Notes: generated from the sequence alone by a model not told the origin. Counted from the stretch's first letter, positions 1 through 6,917 are shown. The stretch: DNA of 21,008 bases from Bacillota bacterium (GCA_023418925.1 JAEZYS010000023.1:1-21008), one strand, 5' to 3'. Program-made: numbers and translations.

Positions 1-132
1 CATTGAATTCTGGTATAACAGGACTCGTGTTCATGGAAGTCTCAATTTCAGGACTCCTGATGCTGTTCACAAGGCCGCTTTGACTGCATAATTTCTCGCT
101 TTTTTTGTGTCTACTTTATTGACATAGGTCCA
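1..132 (+). mobile_element. 3' end of an IS3-family (IS150-like) insertion sequence
   Basis: The right-hand end of an insertion sequence enters from the left edge. It has the last 29 codons of a DDE transposase (2-91), then a terminal repeat at 108-132 that reads TGTCTACTTTATTGAC then ATAGGTCCA and ends in CA, as IS3-family ends do. The element stops at 132; from 133 on, the sequence reads as serine recombinase. The left end, the rest of the transposase and the target duplication lie outside the window. Confidence 0.8.
2..91 (+). CDS. IS3-family transposase OrfB, C-terminal fragment
   Basis: Partial coding region open to the left edge, ending in TAA. The 29 visible residues contain IEFWYNRTRVHGSLNFRTP, the typical tail of IS3/IS150 OrfB integrases (consensus like YNxxRxHSxLxxxTP), which lies just C-terminal to the last catalytic Glu of the DDE triad. 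The enzyme would catalyse cut-and-copy transposition of the element. The catalytic residues are not visible, so whether the full protein is intact cannot be judged here. Confidence 0.8.
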   Translation: MEFWYNRTRVHGSLNFRTPDAVHKAALTA

Positions 133-716
133 GTATCTATAAGTTTTCCGTTATAAACACATTGGGTTACTACCGTGACCATTTCGGGAAAATTAAAATT
201 GATGACGCTGAAGCAGACATCGTAAGGTTCATTTATGATAGTTTTATTGAGGGTGCTTCCTTTGAACAAATTGCAGAGGCACTTGCTGAAGAACGTATCA
301 AAACGCCTAAAGAACTATATAAATGGCGAACGGGTACTATTCGTAATATTCTGTCAAATGAGAAATATTGCGGTGACGCTCTTATGCAAAAGACGTACAC
401 CAAAAATTTTCTTACGCATAAATCCGTCAAAAACAAAAATTTTCTGCCGATGTACTTTACTGAAAACCATCACGATGCAATAATAAGCAGAGAAAAGTGG
501 AACAAGACACAGGAATTGCTGCGTTCATACAACGAGCGCAGACGATTAGCGAATAAAGTCCCTCTTAAAATCGTTCCGAAGCGTGTTATTGCAACAAAAT
601 CCAAGAACGGCGTAATACAAGGCTTTTATTTGCTTAACGCTTCTTGGACAAAATTCGAACGAGCGCAGTTTCTGAATATTCTGCGCTCACTAAACAATAT
701 TGAAAACGAAAGGTGA
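133..716 (+). pseudogene. large serine recombinase, 5' part removed by the IS insertion
   Basis: Reading continues without a stop from the IS junction (codons from 135) to TGA at 714-716. The first ATG/GTG/TTG-like codon is a TTG at 162 with no ribosome binding site. The segment from LGYYRDHFGKIKIDDAEADI through WRTGTIRNILSNEKYCGDAL matches the Recombinase domain (PF07508 type) of large serine recombinases of the TnpX/phage-integrase class. The N-terminal resolvase domain with the catalytic serine is missing, so the remnant cannot recombine DNA. The C-terminal part normally holds a zinc-ribbon and coiled coil; here no clear Cys cluster is seen. The gene probably belonged to an integrated element now sitting beside rpsI. 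Family assignment is firm; the exact subfamily is not known. Confidence 0.85.
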
Positions 717-1146
717 AATAATTATAGCTATCGAATTTAAAAATCTTAATCTTGAGGTACTTGACATCACTACAAACGCAACCCCTGACATTTATATCAA
801 TGTCAATGGAATTACATTTACGAAACGTGTTCTTGACGATTTAGGCTATCCGCAATTCGTTCAATACGCCGTGGACAAGGATAACAAGGTTTTCGCTATC
901 CGTGCTTGTAAAGGAAACGAAAGCCGTGCTGTGCCGTTTTCTAAGCCAAAGGGCGAACAGAAGAACACGCTAAGTACCTCAAATAGGAATATTACAGAAA
1001 TAGTTAGGGCGATAATGGGCAATGATTGGAAAAGTGATTGCCGTTACAGGGTTCAAGGTTATTACATCGCAAATGAGAAAACCATTATATTTGAACTCAC
1101 TGAGGGAACTGAGTGTAATTATAGACCGAGTAATGACGGCGAGTAA
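700..1146 (+). CDS. small conserved-type protein overlapping the recombinase, unknown function
   Basis: A reading frame of up to 148 codons that overlaps the end of the recombinase by 17 bases if the TTG at 700 is used. An AAAGGTGAAA ribosome binding site (709-718) points instead to a start near 721-727, but the codons there are ATT and ATA, followed by GCTATCGAA. ATA at 724 looks like a mutated ATG. From 733 the protein reads EFKNLNLEVLDITTNATPD, soluble, with no membrane segment or recognisable catalytic motif. Genes of this size often follow serine recombinases in Clostridia elements, so it is probably element-encoded. I do not recognise a function. It may be poorly translated or decaying. 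Confidence 0.6.
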   Translation: MKTKGEIIIAIEFKNLNLEVLDITTNATPDIYINVNGITFTKRVLDDLGYPQFVQYAVDKDNKVFAIRACKGNESRAVPFSKPKGEQKNTLSTSNRNITEIVRAIMGNDWKSDCRYRVQGYYIANEKTIIFELTEGTECNYRPSNDGE

Positions 1147-1200
1147 TGCATAGTTATTAAGCAATATACGCTATTAACTTTATTCTGTAAAAACACAAAA

Positions 1201-1235
1201 CCGCCATCGAAGAAATTCAATGGCGGTAAGTTTTT
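1201..1235 (+). terminator. rho-independent terminator after the element gene
   Basis: The arms CCGCCAT and ATGGCGG (1201-1207 and 1220-1226) form a perfect 7-pair stem, followed shortly by a T-rich run at 1230-1235. It lies 54 bases after the stop at 1146 and would end transcription coming from the recombinase side before it runs antisense into rpsI. Confidence 0.75.
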
Positions 1236-1242
1236 ACTAAAT

Positions 1243-1261
1243 AAACACCAAACAAACACCA
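1243..1261 (+). repeat. paired 8-base direct repeats near the rpsI 3' end (possible integrase arm sites)
   Basis: AAACACCA occurs at 1243-1250 and again at 1254-1261, 11 bases apart, about one helical turn. They lie 58 bases from the rpsI stop codon. Tyrosine integrases of integrative elements bind short direct repeats of this kind near an attachment site. The role is inferred from position and spacing only. Confidence 0.35.
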
Positions 1262-1285
1262 AAACGACATTTGAGATGGTATAAA

Positions 1286-1300
1286 GCCCGTAAAACAGGC
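1286..1300 (-). terminator. weak hairpin downstream of rpsI
   Basis: On the minus strand GCCTG, loop TTTTA, CGGGC forms a 5-pair stem (one G-U pair), followed by TTTAT. It lies 19 bases past the rpsI stop and may be the operon's terminator, but the stem and T run are short. Confidence 0.4.
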
Positions 1301-1318
1301 ATTTGCGTAAAGTATTCT

Positions 1319-1720
1319 TTAACGCTTTGAGAACTGTGGAGCACGACGAGCAGCCTTTAAGCCGTACTTCTTTCTTTCCTTCATTCTTGGGTCACGTGTA
1401 AGGAATCCAGCCTTCTTAAGAACAGGACGTGTTTCTGCATTGTACTGAAGAAGTGCTCTTGAAAGACCATGTCTGATTGCACCAGCCTGACCTGTAACAC
1501 CACCGCCTGCAACAGTGCAGACAATATCAAACTTATCCATTGTATCTGTAACAGCGAGAGGCTGTCTAACTATAAGCTTAAGTGTTTCAAGGCCAAAATA
1601 ATCATCAATATTTCTGCCATTAATTGTTATATTACCACTTCCTGGGTAAACTCTTACTCTGGCAACTGAATGTTTTCTTCTGCCAGTACCGTAAAAATAC
1701 TGCTGTTTTGATTCGTACAT
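1319..1720 (-). CDS. rpsI: 30S ribosomal protein S9
   Basis: A complete 133-residue protein of the usual length. It has the S9 landmarks YFYGTGRRKHSVARVRV near the N-terminus, the glycine-rich VAGGGVTGQAGAIRHGLSRA in the middle, and the basic tail ending APQFSKR that reaches into the ribosomal P site. S9 is a late-assembling protein of the 30S head. The ribosome binding site AAGGAGG (1729-1735) overlaps the rplM stop codon, so translation of the two genes is probably coupled. The C-terminus is intact although element-like DNA starts less than 100 bases beyond it, as expected for an insertion that preserves the gene end. Confidence 0.98.
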   Translation of the reverse strand: MYESKQQYFYGTGRRKHSVARVRVYPGSGNITINGRNIDDYFGLETLKLIVRQPLAVTDTMDKFDIVCTVAGGGVTGQAGAIRHGLSRALLQYNAETRPVLKKAGFLTRDPRMKERKKYGLKAARRAPQFSKR

Positions 1721-1733
1721 CTAAGCCGCCTCC

Positions 1734-2162
1734 TTATATCTCATAATTTTCTGGCTTCTGTGCTGCATGCTCATGTGTATCGCCAGCATATGTTCTGAGG
1801 CGCTTTAAAGCAGCTCTGCCAAGAGTGTTGTTTGGGAGCATTCCGTTTACTGCAATTTCCATTGCTCTTTCAGGTTGATTCTGCATCATATCGCTGTACT
1901 TGATTTCCTTAAGTCCACCAATCCAGCCTGTGTGCCACTTGAATGTTTTCTGTTCAAGTTTCTTACCAGTAAGCACTGCCTCTGCACAGTTGATAATGAT
2001 TACATGATCTCCGCAATCTGCATGTGGAGCAAATGTTGGCTTATGCTTGCCGCGAAGGATAGCAGCAGCCTGAGCAGCTACTCTTCCGAGAGACTTGCCT
2101 GAAGCATCAAGCACATACCATTTACGGCTTATTTCATTAGCCTTTGGCATATAAGTTGACAT
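1734..2162 (-). CDS. rplM: 50S ribosomal protein L13
   Basis: A 142-residue L13 with the family motifs RKWYVLDASGKSLGRVA at the N-terminus, YLRGKHKP-like (ILRGKHKPTFAP) and the C-terminal NTLGRAALKRLRTYAGDTHEH. L13 binds 23S rRNA early in 50S assembly. An in-frame ATG at 2166-2168 is only one base from the AAGGAG site (2170-2175), while the ATG at 2160-2162 has the normal 7-base spacing, so the latter is chosen. It is the first gene of an rplM-rpsI operon with 13 bases between the genes, the order usual in bacteria. Confidence 0.97.
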   Translation of the reverse strand: MSTYMPKANEISRKWYVLDASGKSLGRVAAQAAAILRGKHKPTFAPHADCGDHVIIINCAEAVLTGKKLEQKTFKWHTGWIGGLKEIKYSDMMQNQPERAMEIAVNGMLPNNTLGRAALKRLRTYAGDTHEHAAQKPENYEI

Positions 2163-2175
2163 AGTCATTCTCCTT

Positions 2176-2260
2176 GTAAATCAAATTAATTTGTCCGACT
2201 CATTTGCAAATACATTGCAACTCGTTTACTCATACTGCAAATTATGGTCTGACGCAACGA
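2176..2260 (-). promoter_or_regulatory. structured 5' leader of rplM, candidate L13 autoregulatory leader
   Basis: About 85 bases separate the predicted transcription start from the L13 ribosome binding site. On the minus strand GTCAGAC near the 5' end can pair with GTCGGAC near the 3' end (6 of 7), enclosing a perfect ATTTGCA/TGCAAAT helix. Low-GC Gram-positives often carry an L13 leader here that L13 binds to repress its own operon. The structure is seen; identity with that family is inferred from position. Confidence 0.45.
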
Positions 2261-2265
2261 TATTT

Positions 2266-2294
2266 ATTATATCTCTTTATCTTAAGCATGTCAA
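2266..2294 (-). promoter_or_regulatory. consensus housekeeping promoter of rplM-rpsI
   Basis: On the minus strand a perfect TTGACA (2289-2294), a 17-base spacer and a perfect TATAAT (2266-2271). This fits the strong expression needed for ribosomal proteins. Transcription should start near 2259. Bases 2295-2427 beyond it hold nothing I can identify. Confidence 0.9.
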
Positions 2295-2427
2295 GAGCAA
2301 AAATGCCGTTTCTTAAATATATATCCCACAATCTCTTTAATTCTCTTGATTTTGCTCATTATCTCGATGTTTCTTAAAAATCATTCTATTTTTATAAAAA
2401 CAATATTTGCAAAATTTTGTAGCATTA

Positions 2428-2456
2428 TTGACAAAATAAAAATAATATGACATAAT
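2428..2456 (+). promoter_or_regulatory. promoter of the DUF1963 gene
   Basis: TTGACA at 2428-2433, a 17-base spacer, then CATAAT at 2451-2456, giving a start near 2463 and a leader of about 24 bases with AAGGGG as ribosome binding site at 2471-2476. Confidence 0.75.
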
Positions 2457-2486
2457 ATAAACAACATTATAAGGGGTGGGATTATT

Positions 2487-3701
2487 ATGGGTAATTATGA
2501 CTTCTCCAAAATAAGAGATATGGTTGAATTATTCGGTATGCCTCAGGATGTGGCGGAATCCATGATAAGATCATTTGAGCAAGGTGTTAAGAACGGAGTT
2601 ATTTCTGATAAAAGGGCAAAAAAACTTCAAAAAGACATGAACTGGTCAGTAAATAAGTTTGCTAAATCAGCTGATGAATATATAGATGTGTTTAAAAAAA
2701 TAGAATGTGATTTTAACAATTTTGATATTTCTGTTGATTCGGAGGATTTTCTTATACAAACTCGGAAATTAAGAAAAAACATTGAATTGCATAGAAACAC
2801 TAATCAAAATATAAAAGATGAAATTTTAAATGAAGTAGCTATTGAACATGATAATTCTGAACAAATTGAAATTGTAAAGAAAAATGTAAATCGTCTTATT
2901 AAAGATTCTATTGAATGTGTTTTTGATTATGATGGAAAAGTTCCTGTAAGTCTGGGGATGTCTAAATTCGGGGGAAGGCCGCATGTTTATAAGGATTTTA
3001 AATGGCCTTATACTGATGATTCAGAACCTTTGACCTTTTTTTTTCAGATTAACTGTGCTGAAATAAGTAAGTATGATAAGGATTCACTTTTGCCTGACGA
3101 GGGTATTCTTTACTTCTTTTACAACTTTAAAGGAGACGGAAGCATGACAGGTGGAATGGAAAATGAATATAAAGTAATGTATTATCCTGAAACTCATTCT
3201 GTTTTTCCAAGAGAGTATCCTGATGATTATCGTGAAAATTGTATTTTTGGCGAACTTGCTTTGACTTATAAACTAAGGGAAAGTGTACCAAACTTTGAGG
3301 AGTTTAATCTTTTTTTCAATACTGATAAGGATTATGTTGATGAAGATGATTATTTCTCTGTTGTTAAGAAATATTTCCCTGATGCAGAAAATGATGAAAG
3401 TGTAACAAAACTGTTGGGGTATGCAGATTGTACCCAGCAGGAGAACTTGTCCGACTGTGAATTGGAATACAGATTAAGAAAAAATATCAAGACCAATTAT
3501 TCTCAATTTACAAAGGAACAGTATATTGAGTTTATTAAATCCTCGAAGGAATGGGTGTTGTTGTTTCAGCTGGATTCTATACTCAATGAAGATATGTTTC
3601 TTACTTTTGGTGATGGAGGCAGAGTATACTATTATATAATGAAAAAGGACTTGCTGAACCGTGATTTCAGTAAGTGTATTATATGTGAACAATGTTATTA
3701 A
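2487..3701 (+). CDS. DUF1963 (YwqG-like) protein with long N-terminal extension
   Basis: A 404-residue soluble protein. The C-terminal two thirds match the DUF1963/YwqG family: SKFGGRPHVYKDFKWPY near residue 160 (the usual SKxGGxPxxPxxxxWP motif), FFFQINCAEI, DEGILYFFYNF, and the closing WVLLFQLDSI, LTFGDGGRVYYYI and QCY. The first roughly 150 residues, acidic, Lys-rich and predicted helical, are extra compared with the usual domain of about 250 residues. The family's biochemical role is unknown; structures show a beta-rich fold, and members are often found in polymorphic or defence-like neighbourhoods. Here it is alone, with its own promoter and terminator. The ATG follows AAGGGGTGGG. An internal region near residues 205-216 is Gly-rich. 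Confidence 0.8.
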   Translation: MGNYDFSKIRDMVELFGMPQDVAESMIRSFEQGVKNGVISDKRAKKLQKDMNWSVNKFAKSADEYIDVFKKIECDFNNFDISVDSEDFLIQTRKLRKNIELHRNTNQNIKDEILNEVAIEHDNSEQIEIVKKNVNRLIKDSIECVFDYDGKVPVSLGMSKFGGRPHVYKDFKWPYTDDSEPLTFFFQINCAEISKYDKDSLLPDEGILYFFYNFKGDGSMTGGMENEYKVMYYPETHSVFPREYPDDYRENCIFGELALTYKLRESVPNFEEFNLFFNTDKDYVDEDDYFSVVKKYFPDAENDESVTKLLGYADCTQQENLSDCELEYRLRKNIKTNYSQFTKEQYIEFIKSSKEWVLLFQLDSILNEDMFLTFGDGGRVYYYIMKKDLLNRDFSKCIICEQCY

Positions 3702-3721
3702 ATAATCATATATTTAATTTA

Positions 3722-3755
3722 GGTACCCAGTTGTGAGACTGATGGTACCATTTTT
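3722..3755 (+). terminator. rho-independent terminator of the DUF1963 gene
   Basis: GGTACC at 3722-3727 pairs with GGTACC at 3744-3749, with an inner CAG/CTG helix, followed by TTTTT at 3751-3755. It starts 20 bases after the stop codon. Confidence 0.8.
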
Positions 3756-3836
3756 ATTGTAAAAAATCAAGTTTTATAATATTTATGATTGTGTTTATTA
3801 TATAGCTAGGAAATTTATTTTTTCTGAAAATACCTC

Positions 3837-3865
3837 TTTACAAAAAACCTTTGTTCTGTTATAAT
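3837..3865 (+). promoter_or_regulatory. promoter of the radical SAM repair-like operon
   Basis: TTTACA (3837-3842), a 17-base spacer and TATAAT (3860-3865). The start would fall near 3872, leaving a long leader of about 140 bases before the gene. The remaining bases of the gap from 3756 to 3836 are AT-rich with no feature seen. Confidence 0.8.
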
Positions 3866-3867
3866 AT

Positions 3868-3879
3868 AAACATACGTTT
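3868..3879 (+). promoter_or_regulatory. LexA-like palindrome over the transcription start
   Basis: AAACATACGTTT is an AAAC-N4-GTTT palindrome just after the -10 box. The LexA/DinR box of Gram-positives is GAAC-N4-GTTC or close variants, often with GTTTG on one side as here. Its position would let a repressor block the promoter, and the gene downstream is of a DNA-repair-linked family. It differs from consensus by the outer G/C. Confidence 0.5.
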
Positions 3880-3910
3880 GATTTGTGCGATTTGACATAA
3901 CAATATTGTG

Positions 3911-3925
3911 GAAAATACTTTTCAC
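3911..3925 (+). repeat. GAAAATACTTTTCAC motif, copy 1
   Basis: This 15-base near-palindrome lies in the leader of the radical SAM gene. The same 15 bases occur on the minus strand in the asd-dapA gap (13289-13305), where the palindrome is perfect. No other copy was found by eye. Function unknown; an operator is one possibility. Confidence 0.5.
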
Positions 3926-4012
3926 GCAGCTATTTATTTCTTTGGGCAAAATAAGAACATGAATTTAGAATCGAAGAATCAGAATAAATAGTATTAAGGA
4001 ATGGAGATTAAT

Positions 4013-5344
4013 ATGGAACTGATGGAAAAGCTAAAGATATTATCTGACTCTGCTAAGTTTGATGCTTCATGTTGCTCAAGTGGAGTTGATCGTTCCGGTT
4101 CTAATGATGGTATTGGCAGTGCAGCTTCAATCGGACTTTGTCATAGCTTTGCATCTGATGGAAGATGTATTTCTCTGCTTAAAGTTCTGCTTACAAATTA
4201 TTGTGAGTATGATTGTAAGTATTGTGTAAACAGAAGAAGTAACGATGTTCCGAGGGCAAGATTCACTCCTGATGAACTTGCAGATATTACAATAAATTTT
4301 TATAAGAGAAACTATATTGAGGGGCTTTTTTTAAGTTCAGGCATCATAAAAAATCCTGATTATACCTGCGAACAGCTTATTGAAACTCTTTCTATTCTCA
4401 GAAATAAATATAAATTCAATGGCTATATTCATGCAAAGGCTATCCCAGGTACAGACGGCGAACTTATTTCAAGACTTGGTATGCTTGCTGACAGAATGAG
4501 CGTTAATATTGAGCTTCCTTCACAGCAGAGCCTTGCTGCATTGGCACCTGATAAATCCAAACACTCGATTTTGTTGCCTATGAATCAGATTACAACTAAA
4601 ATCAAAGAAAATTCCACTGAAATTGTCAAATACAAGCATGCGCAAAAATTTGCTCCTGCTGGTCAAAGTACACAGATGATTATTGGTGCGACTCCTGACA
4701 GTGATTTTCAGATATTACGATTGTCAGAGGCCTTGTATAAGAAATATAGCCTGAAAAGAGTGTATTATTCCGCATATATTCCTGTTGGCGACCAGAAGCT
4801 TTTGCCTTCTTCTGATACTAAACCGCCCCTTTTAAGGGAGCACAGGCTTTATCAGGCAGACTGGCTTTTAAGATTTTATGGCTTTGAAGCAAAAGAAATT
4901 CTTGATGACAAGAATCAGAATTTTAATCCATATCTTGACCCGAAGTGTAATTGGGCAATCCATAATATGAATTTGTTTCCTGTTGAAGTCAACCGTGCTC
5001 CATATGAAATGCTGCTCAGAGTTCCGGGAATAGGCGTTATTTCTGCAAGAAAAATCATGACTGCAAGAAAAGTTGGTATACTTGATTATAGTGACCTGAA
5101 AAAGCTCGGAGTTGTTCTGAAAAGGGCAGTGTATTTTATTCTTTGCAACGGAAAGCAGATGGATGGTCTGAAGTTTACTGAAACTGCAGTAATGAGGCAG
5201 CTTATGTCTGCAAGCGTTGTAAAAGGTATTGAGCAGAACGGTTTGTATCTTAAAGATGATTATGAACAGATGTCCTTGTTTACAAATGAGAATACGCAGC
5301 CAACTATGGAGGATTATGCAAAATGTCTGACGGGACAGATTTAA
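4013..5344 (+). CDS. putative DNA modification/repair radical SAM protein (TIGR03916 type)
   Basis: A 443-residue protein with the radical SAM cluster motif C-X3-C-X2-C at Cys64, Cys68 and Cys71 (NYCEYDCKYCVNRR), which holds a 4Fe-4S cluster for S-adenosylmethionine cleavage. GLFLSSGI and SVNIELPS are core-barrel motifs of this family. Near residues 336-360 a helix-hairpin-helix, RVPGIGVISARKI, suggests DNA binding. The family (rSAM_link_UDG) is known to occur with the partner encoded next and sometimes with a uracil-DNA-glycosylase-like gene; its reaction is unknown. An in-frame ATG at 4001 touches its AAGGA site with no gap; the ATG at 4013 has GGAG six bases upstream and is preferred. The gene overlaps the next one by 22 bases, so the two are translated together. 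Confidence 0.9.
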   Translation: MELMEKLKILSDSAKFDASCCSSGVDRSGSNDGIGSAASIGLCHSFASDGRCISLLKVLLTNYCEYDCKYCVNRRSNDVPRARFTPDELADITINFYKRNYIEGLFLSSGIIKNPDYTCEQLIETLSILRNKYKFNGYIHAKAIPGTDGELISRLGMLADRMSVNIELPSQQSLAALAPDKSKHSILLPMNQITTKIKENSTEIVKYKHAQKFAPAGQSTQMIIGATPDSDFQILRLSEALYKKYSLKRVYYSAYIPVGDQKLLPSSDTKPPLLREHRLYQADWLLRFYGFEAKEILDDKNQNFNPYLDPKCNWAIHNMNLFPVEVNRAPYEMLLRVPGIGVISARKIMTARKVGILDYSDLKKLGVVLKRAVYFILCNGKQMDGLKFTETAVMRQLMSASVVKGIEQNGLYLKDDYEQMSLFTNENTQPTMEDYAKCLTGQI

Positions 5345-6141
5345 TTTATTTATATGATGGGACATATGAAGGATTGCTGTGCTGTGTCTTTGAAAGTTAT
5401 TACAGCAGAAAGATTCCGTCCGAAATAGTTTCAGCACAGTCAGAACAATGCACTTTGTTTTCAGTTGTAAATGTTGAAACAGACTCGGAAAAGGCTGATA
5501 GAGTTTCCCGGTCGGTTCGAGATAAAATCTGTGAGGATGCTCTCGAGTTGATTAAGCTGTCCTTTCTGACTTGCCACCCACAAAAGGAAATTCTTATTCT
5601 GCGGTTTTTGTATATGGGGTTTAGATATGGCGACAAAGTTTTGAAAATGCTTTCGTATGATACCGTCTATGAACTTAATAAGGCTGTCAATCATCTTAAA
5701 CGTGAAAGTCACAGATATAAGCAGTTCATAAGATTTTCCGAATACAATAACGTTATGACAGCGCAGATAGAGCCTCTTAATATTGTGCTTCCGATGATTT
5801 CTGCTCATTTTTCTGACAGATTCCGCAGGGAGTCATTTATGATTTATGACAAAACCCATGGCATGGCACTCATTCACTATGATTTTAAAACCGAGATAAT
5901 TCCGGTCGATAATCTTACTATGCCTGCTGCTGATGAAAACGAGAAAATGTACAGGAACTTGTGGAAATCATTTTATGATACTATTGGTATTGAAGAAAGA
6001 TACAATCCAAAATGCAGAATGACTCTAATGCCGAAAAGATATTGGAAGTATATGACGGAATTTGCAGATTTATATGCTGCTGAAAATGCTGTTATTGAGG
6101 ATAGATATAATGCTGCTATTGAGGACAGCTATCAGAATTAA
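5323..6141 (+). CDS. DNA-metabolism partner protein (TIGR03915/DUF4130 type)
   Basis: A 272-residue protein starting inside the end of the radical SAM gene. YLYDGTYEGLLCCVFESYY at the N-terminus and the C-terminal region FRRESFMIYDKTHGMALIHYD to FYDTIGIEERYNPKCRMTLMPKRYWKYMTEF are typical of the family that always accompanies the radical SAM protein; in some genomes it is fused to a uracil-DNA-glycosylase domain. No such domain is present here. The last 25 residues go beyond the usual end and contain a tandem duplication (AVIEDRYN, AAIEDSYQ). The final 26 bases overlap the end of the convergent gene on the other strand. Role inferred: partner or substrate-handling subunit in a DNA repair or modification process. 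Confidence 0.85.
   Translation: MSDGTDLIYLYDGTYEGLLCCVFESYYSRKIPSEIVSAQSEQCTLFSVVNVETDSEKADRVSRSVRDKICEDALELIKLSFLTCHPQKEILILRFLYMGFRYGDKVLKMLSYDTVYELNKAVNHLKRESHRYKQFIRFSEYNNVMTAQIEPLNIVLPMISAHFSDRFRRESFMIYDKTHGMALIHYDFKTEIIPVDNLTMPAADENEKMYRNLWKSFYDTIGIEERYNPKCRMTLMPKRYWKYMTEFADLYAAENAVIEDRYNAAIEDSYQN
6088..6135 (+). repeat. two imperfect 24-base tandem repeats at the gene end
   Basis: Units 6088-6111 and 6112-6135 match at 19 of 24 bases and encode AVIEDRYN then AAIEDSYQ. The second unit spans the antisense stop codon of the convergent gene (6116-6118), so the duplication created or reshaped the 3' overlap. Confidence 0.7.
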
Positions 6142-6895
6142 CAATATAAATATAAGAATTTCCTTTTTTGCCAATACGGATTACAATGCCCATATGGGAA
6201 AGAATGTTCAAAGCAAGCTGTGCATCAGAAATATGTATTTTTGCTTGTGCGGAGAAATCCTTTGCTGTAAATTCTTCAGAAAGACCATTTGGGATAAAAA
6301 TAAGCCAATCGCTTTTATCGCATAAATGTATTTCATCTACCAGTTCAAGAGGAATACGGTCATATCTTGTGTATCCTTTTCTTCTGCCTCTTTTAAGTCC
6401 AGCGGTTTCAGGTGAACATCGGTATTCATCCATATCAATAAGTATAAGACACAGATTGAAATTATCATCATTGAGAAAAGGCTTTATTTTATATAATTCA
6501 GGAAATACATCGTAAATGGTACCGGTATGCGGAGATTTTCTTCTGCGTCCGGCTTCACCTGTTTCTGAATTTAAAGAAATCAGCCACTTGTTATGAGGAA
6601 TAGGGTAGACAACAGTTACTTTTGCTACTGTAAGAAATTCTTTCAGTTTGTTTCGAAGCTTGTCAAATCCTCCTGTCTGAATTTCAATAATACCATTTTC
6701 TCCGACTATATCAGCAACAAATTTGCCAGTCCTTTGTTCGTGATTATCATCATAAGGTTCAAAGTAGCTTTTAAGTACAGCATGAATTGTTTTCTCTCCA
6801 TATGTACCTATACCGTTATATTTATGTTCACTGTTTATTATTTTACTGCATACAGTGTAAAAAAGTTCTTTATCCATATTTCTGCTTATAATCAT
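6116..6895 (-). CDS. uncharacterised protein with PD-(D/E)XK-like core and C-terminal winged-helix-like region
   Basis: A 259-residue soluble protein that I cannot name. The N-terminal part (about residues 30-80) has a Glu in an early helix (YGEKTIHAVLKSYF), then FVADIVGENGIIEIQTGGF: an Asp, a turn, and an E-x-Q pair on the next strand, followed by a basic helix. This is the layout of a PD-(D/E)XK nuclease core with Gln in place of the usual Lys, a known variant. The middle has Arg-rich stretches (GRRRKSPHTG, GLKRGRRKGYTRYDRIP). The C-terminus (FTAKDFSAQAKIHISDAQLALNILSHMGIVIRIGKKGNSYIYI) looks like a winged helix. It has its own promoter and runs convergently into the radical SAM pair, overlapping by 26 bases. 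A nuclease or DNA-binding role is inference. Confidence 0.7.
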   Translation of the reverse strand: MIISRNMDKELFYTVCSKIINSEHKYNGIGTYGEKTIHAVLKSYFEPYDDNHEQRTGKFVADIVGENGIIEIQTGGFDKLRNKLKEFLTVAKVTVVYPIPHNKWLISLNSETGEAGRRRKSPHTGTIYDVFPELYKIKPFLNDDNFNLCLILIDMDEYRCSPETAGLKRGRRKGYTRYDRIPLELVDEIHLCDKSDWLIFIPNGLSEEFTAKDFSAQAKIHISDAQLALNILSHMGIVIRIGKKGNSYIYIVNSDSCPQ

Positions 6896-6917
6896 TTTCC
6901 TTTCATGAGTTACTCAA

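Noticed and set aside
4868..5437. Long antisense frame (189 codons) opposite the radical SAM gene
   Set aside because: It mirrors a well-supported gene, has no ribosome binding site and its residues look like random antisense translation.
6168..6515. Plus-strand frame opposite the nuclease-like gene
   Set aside because: No ribosome binding site or protein-like composition; the minus-strand frame has a promoter and folds sensibly.
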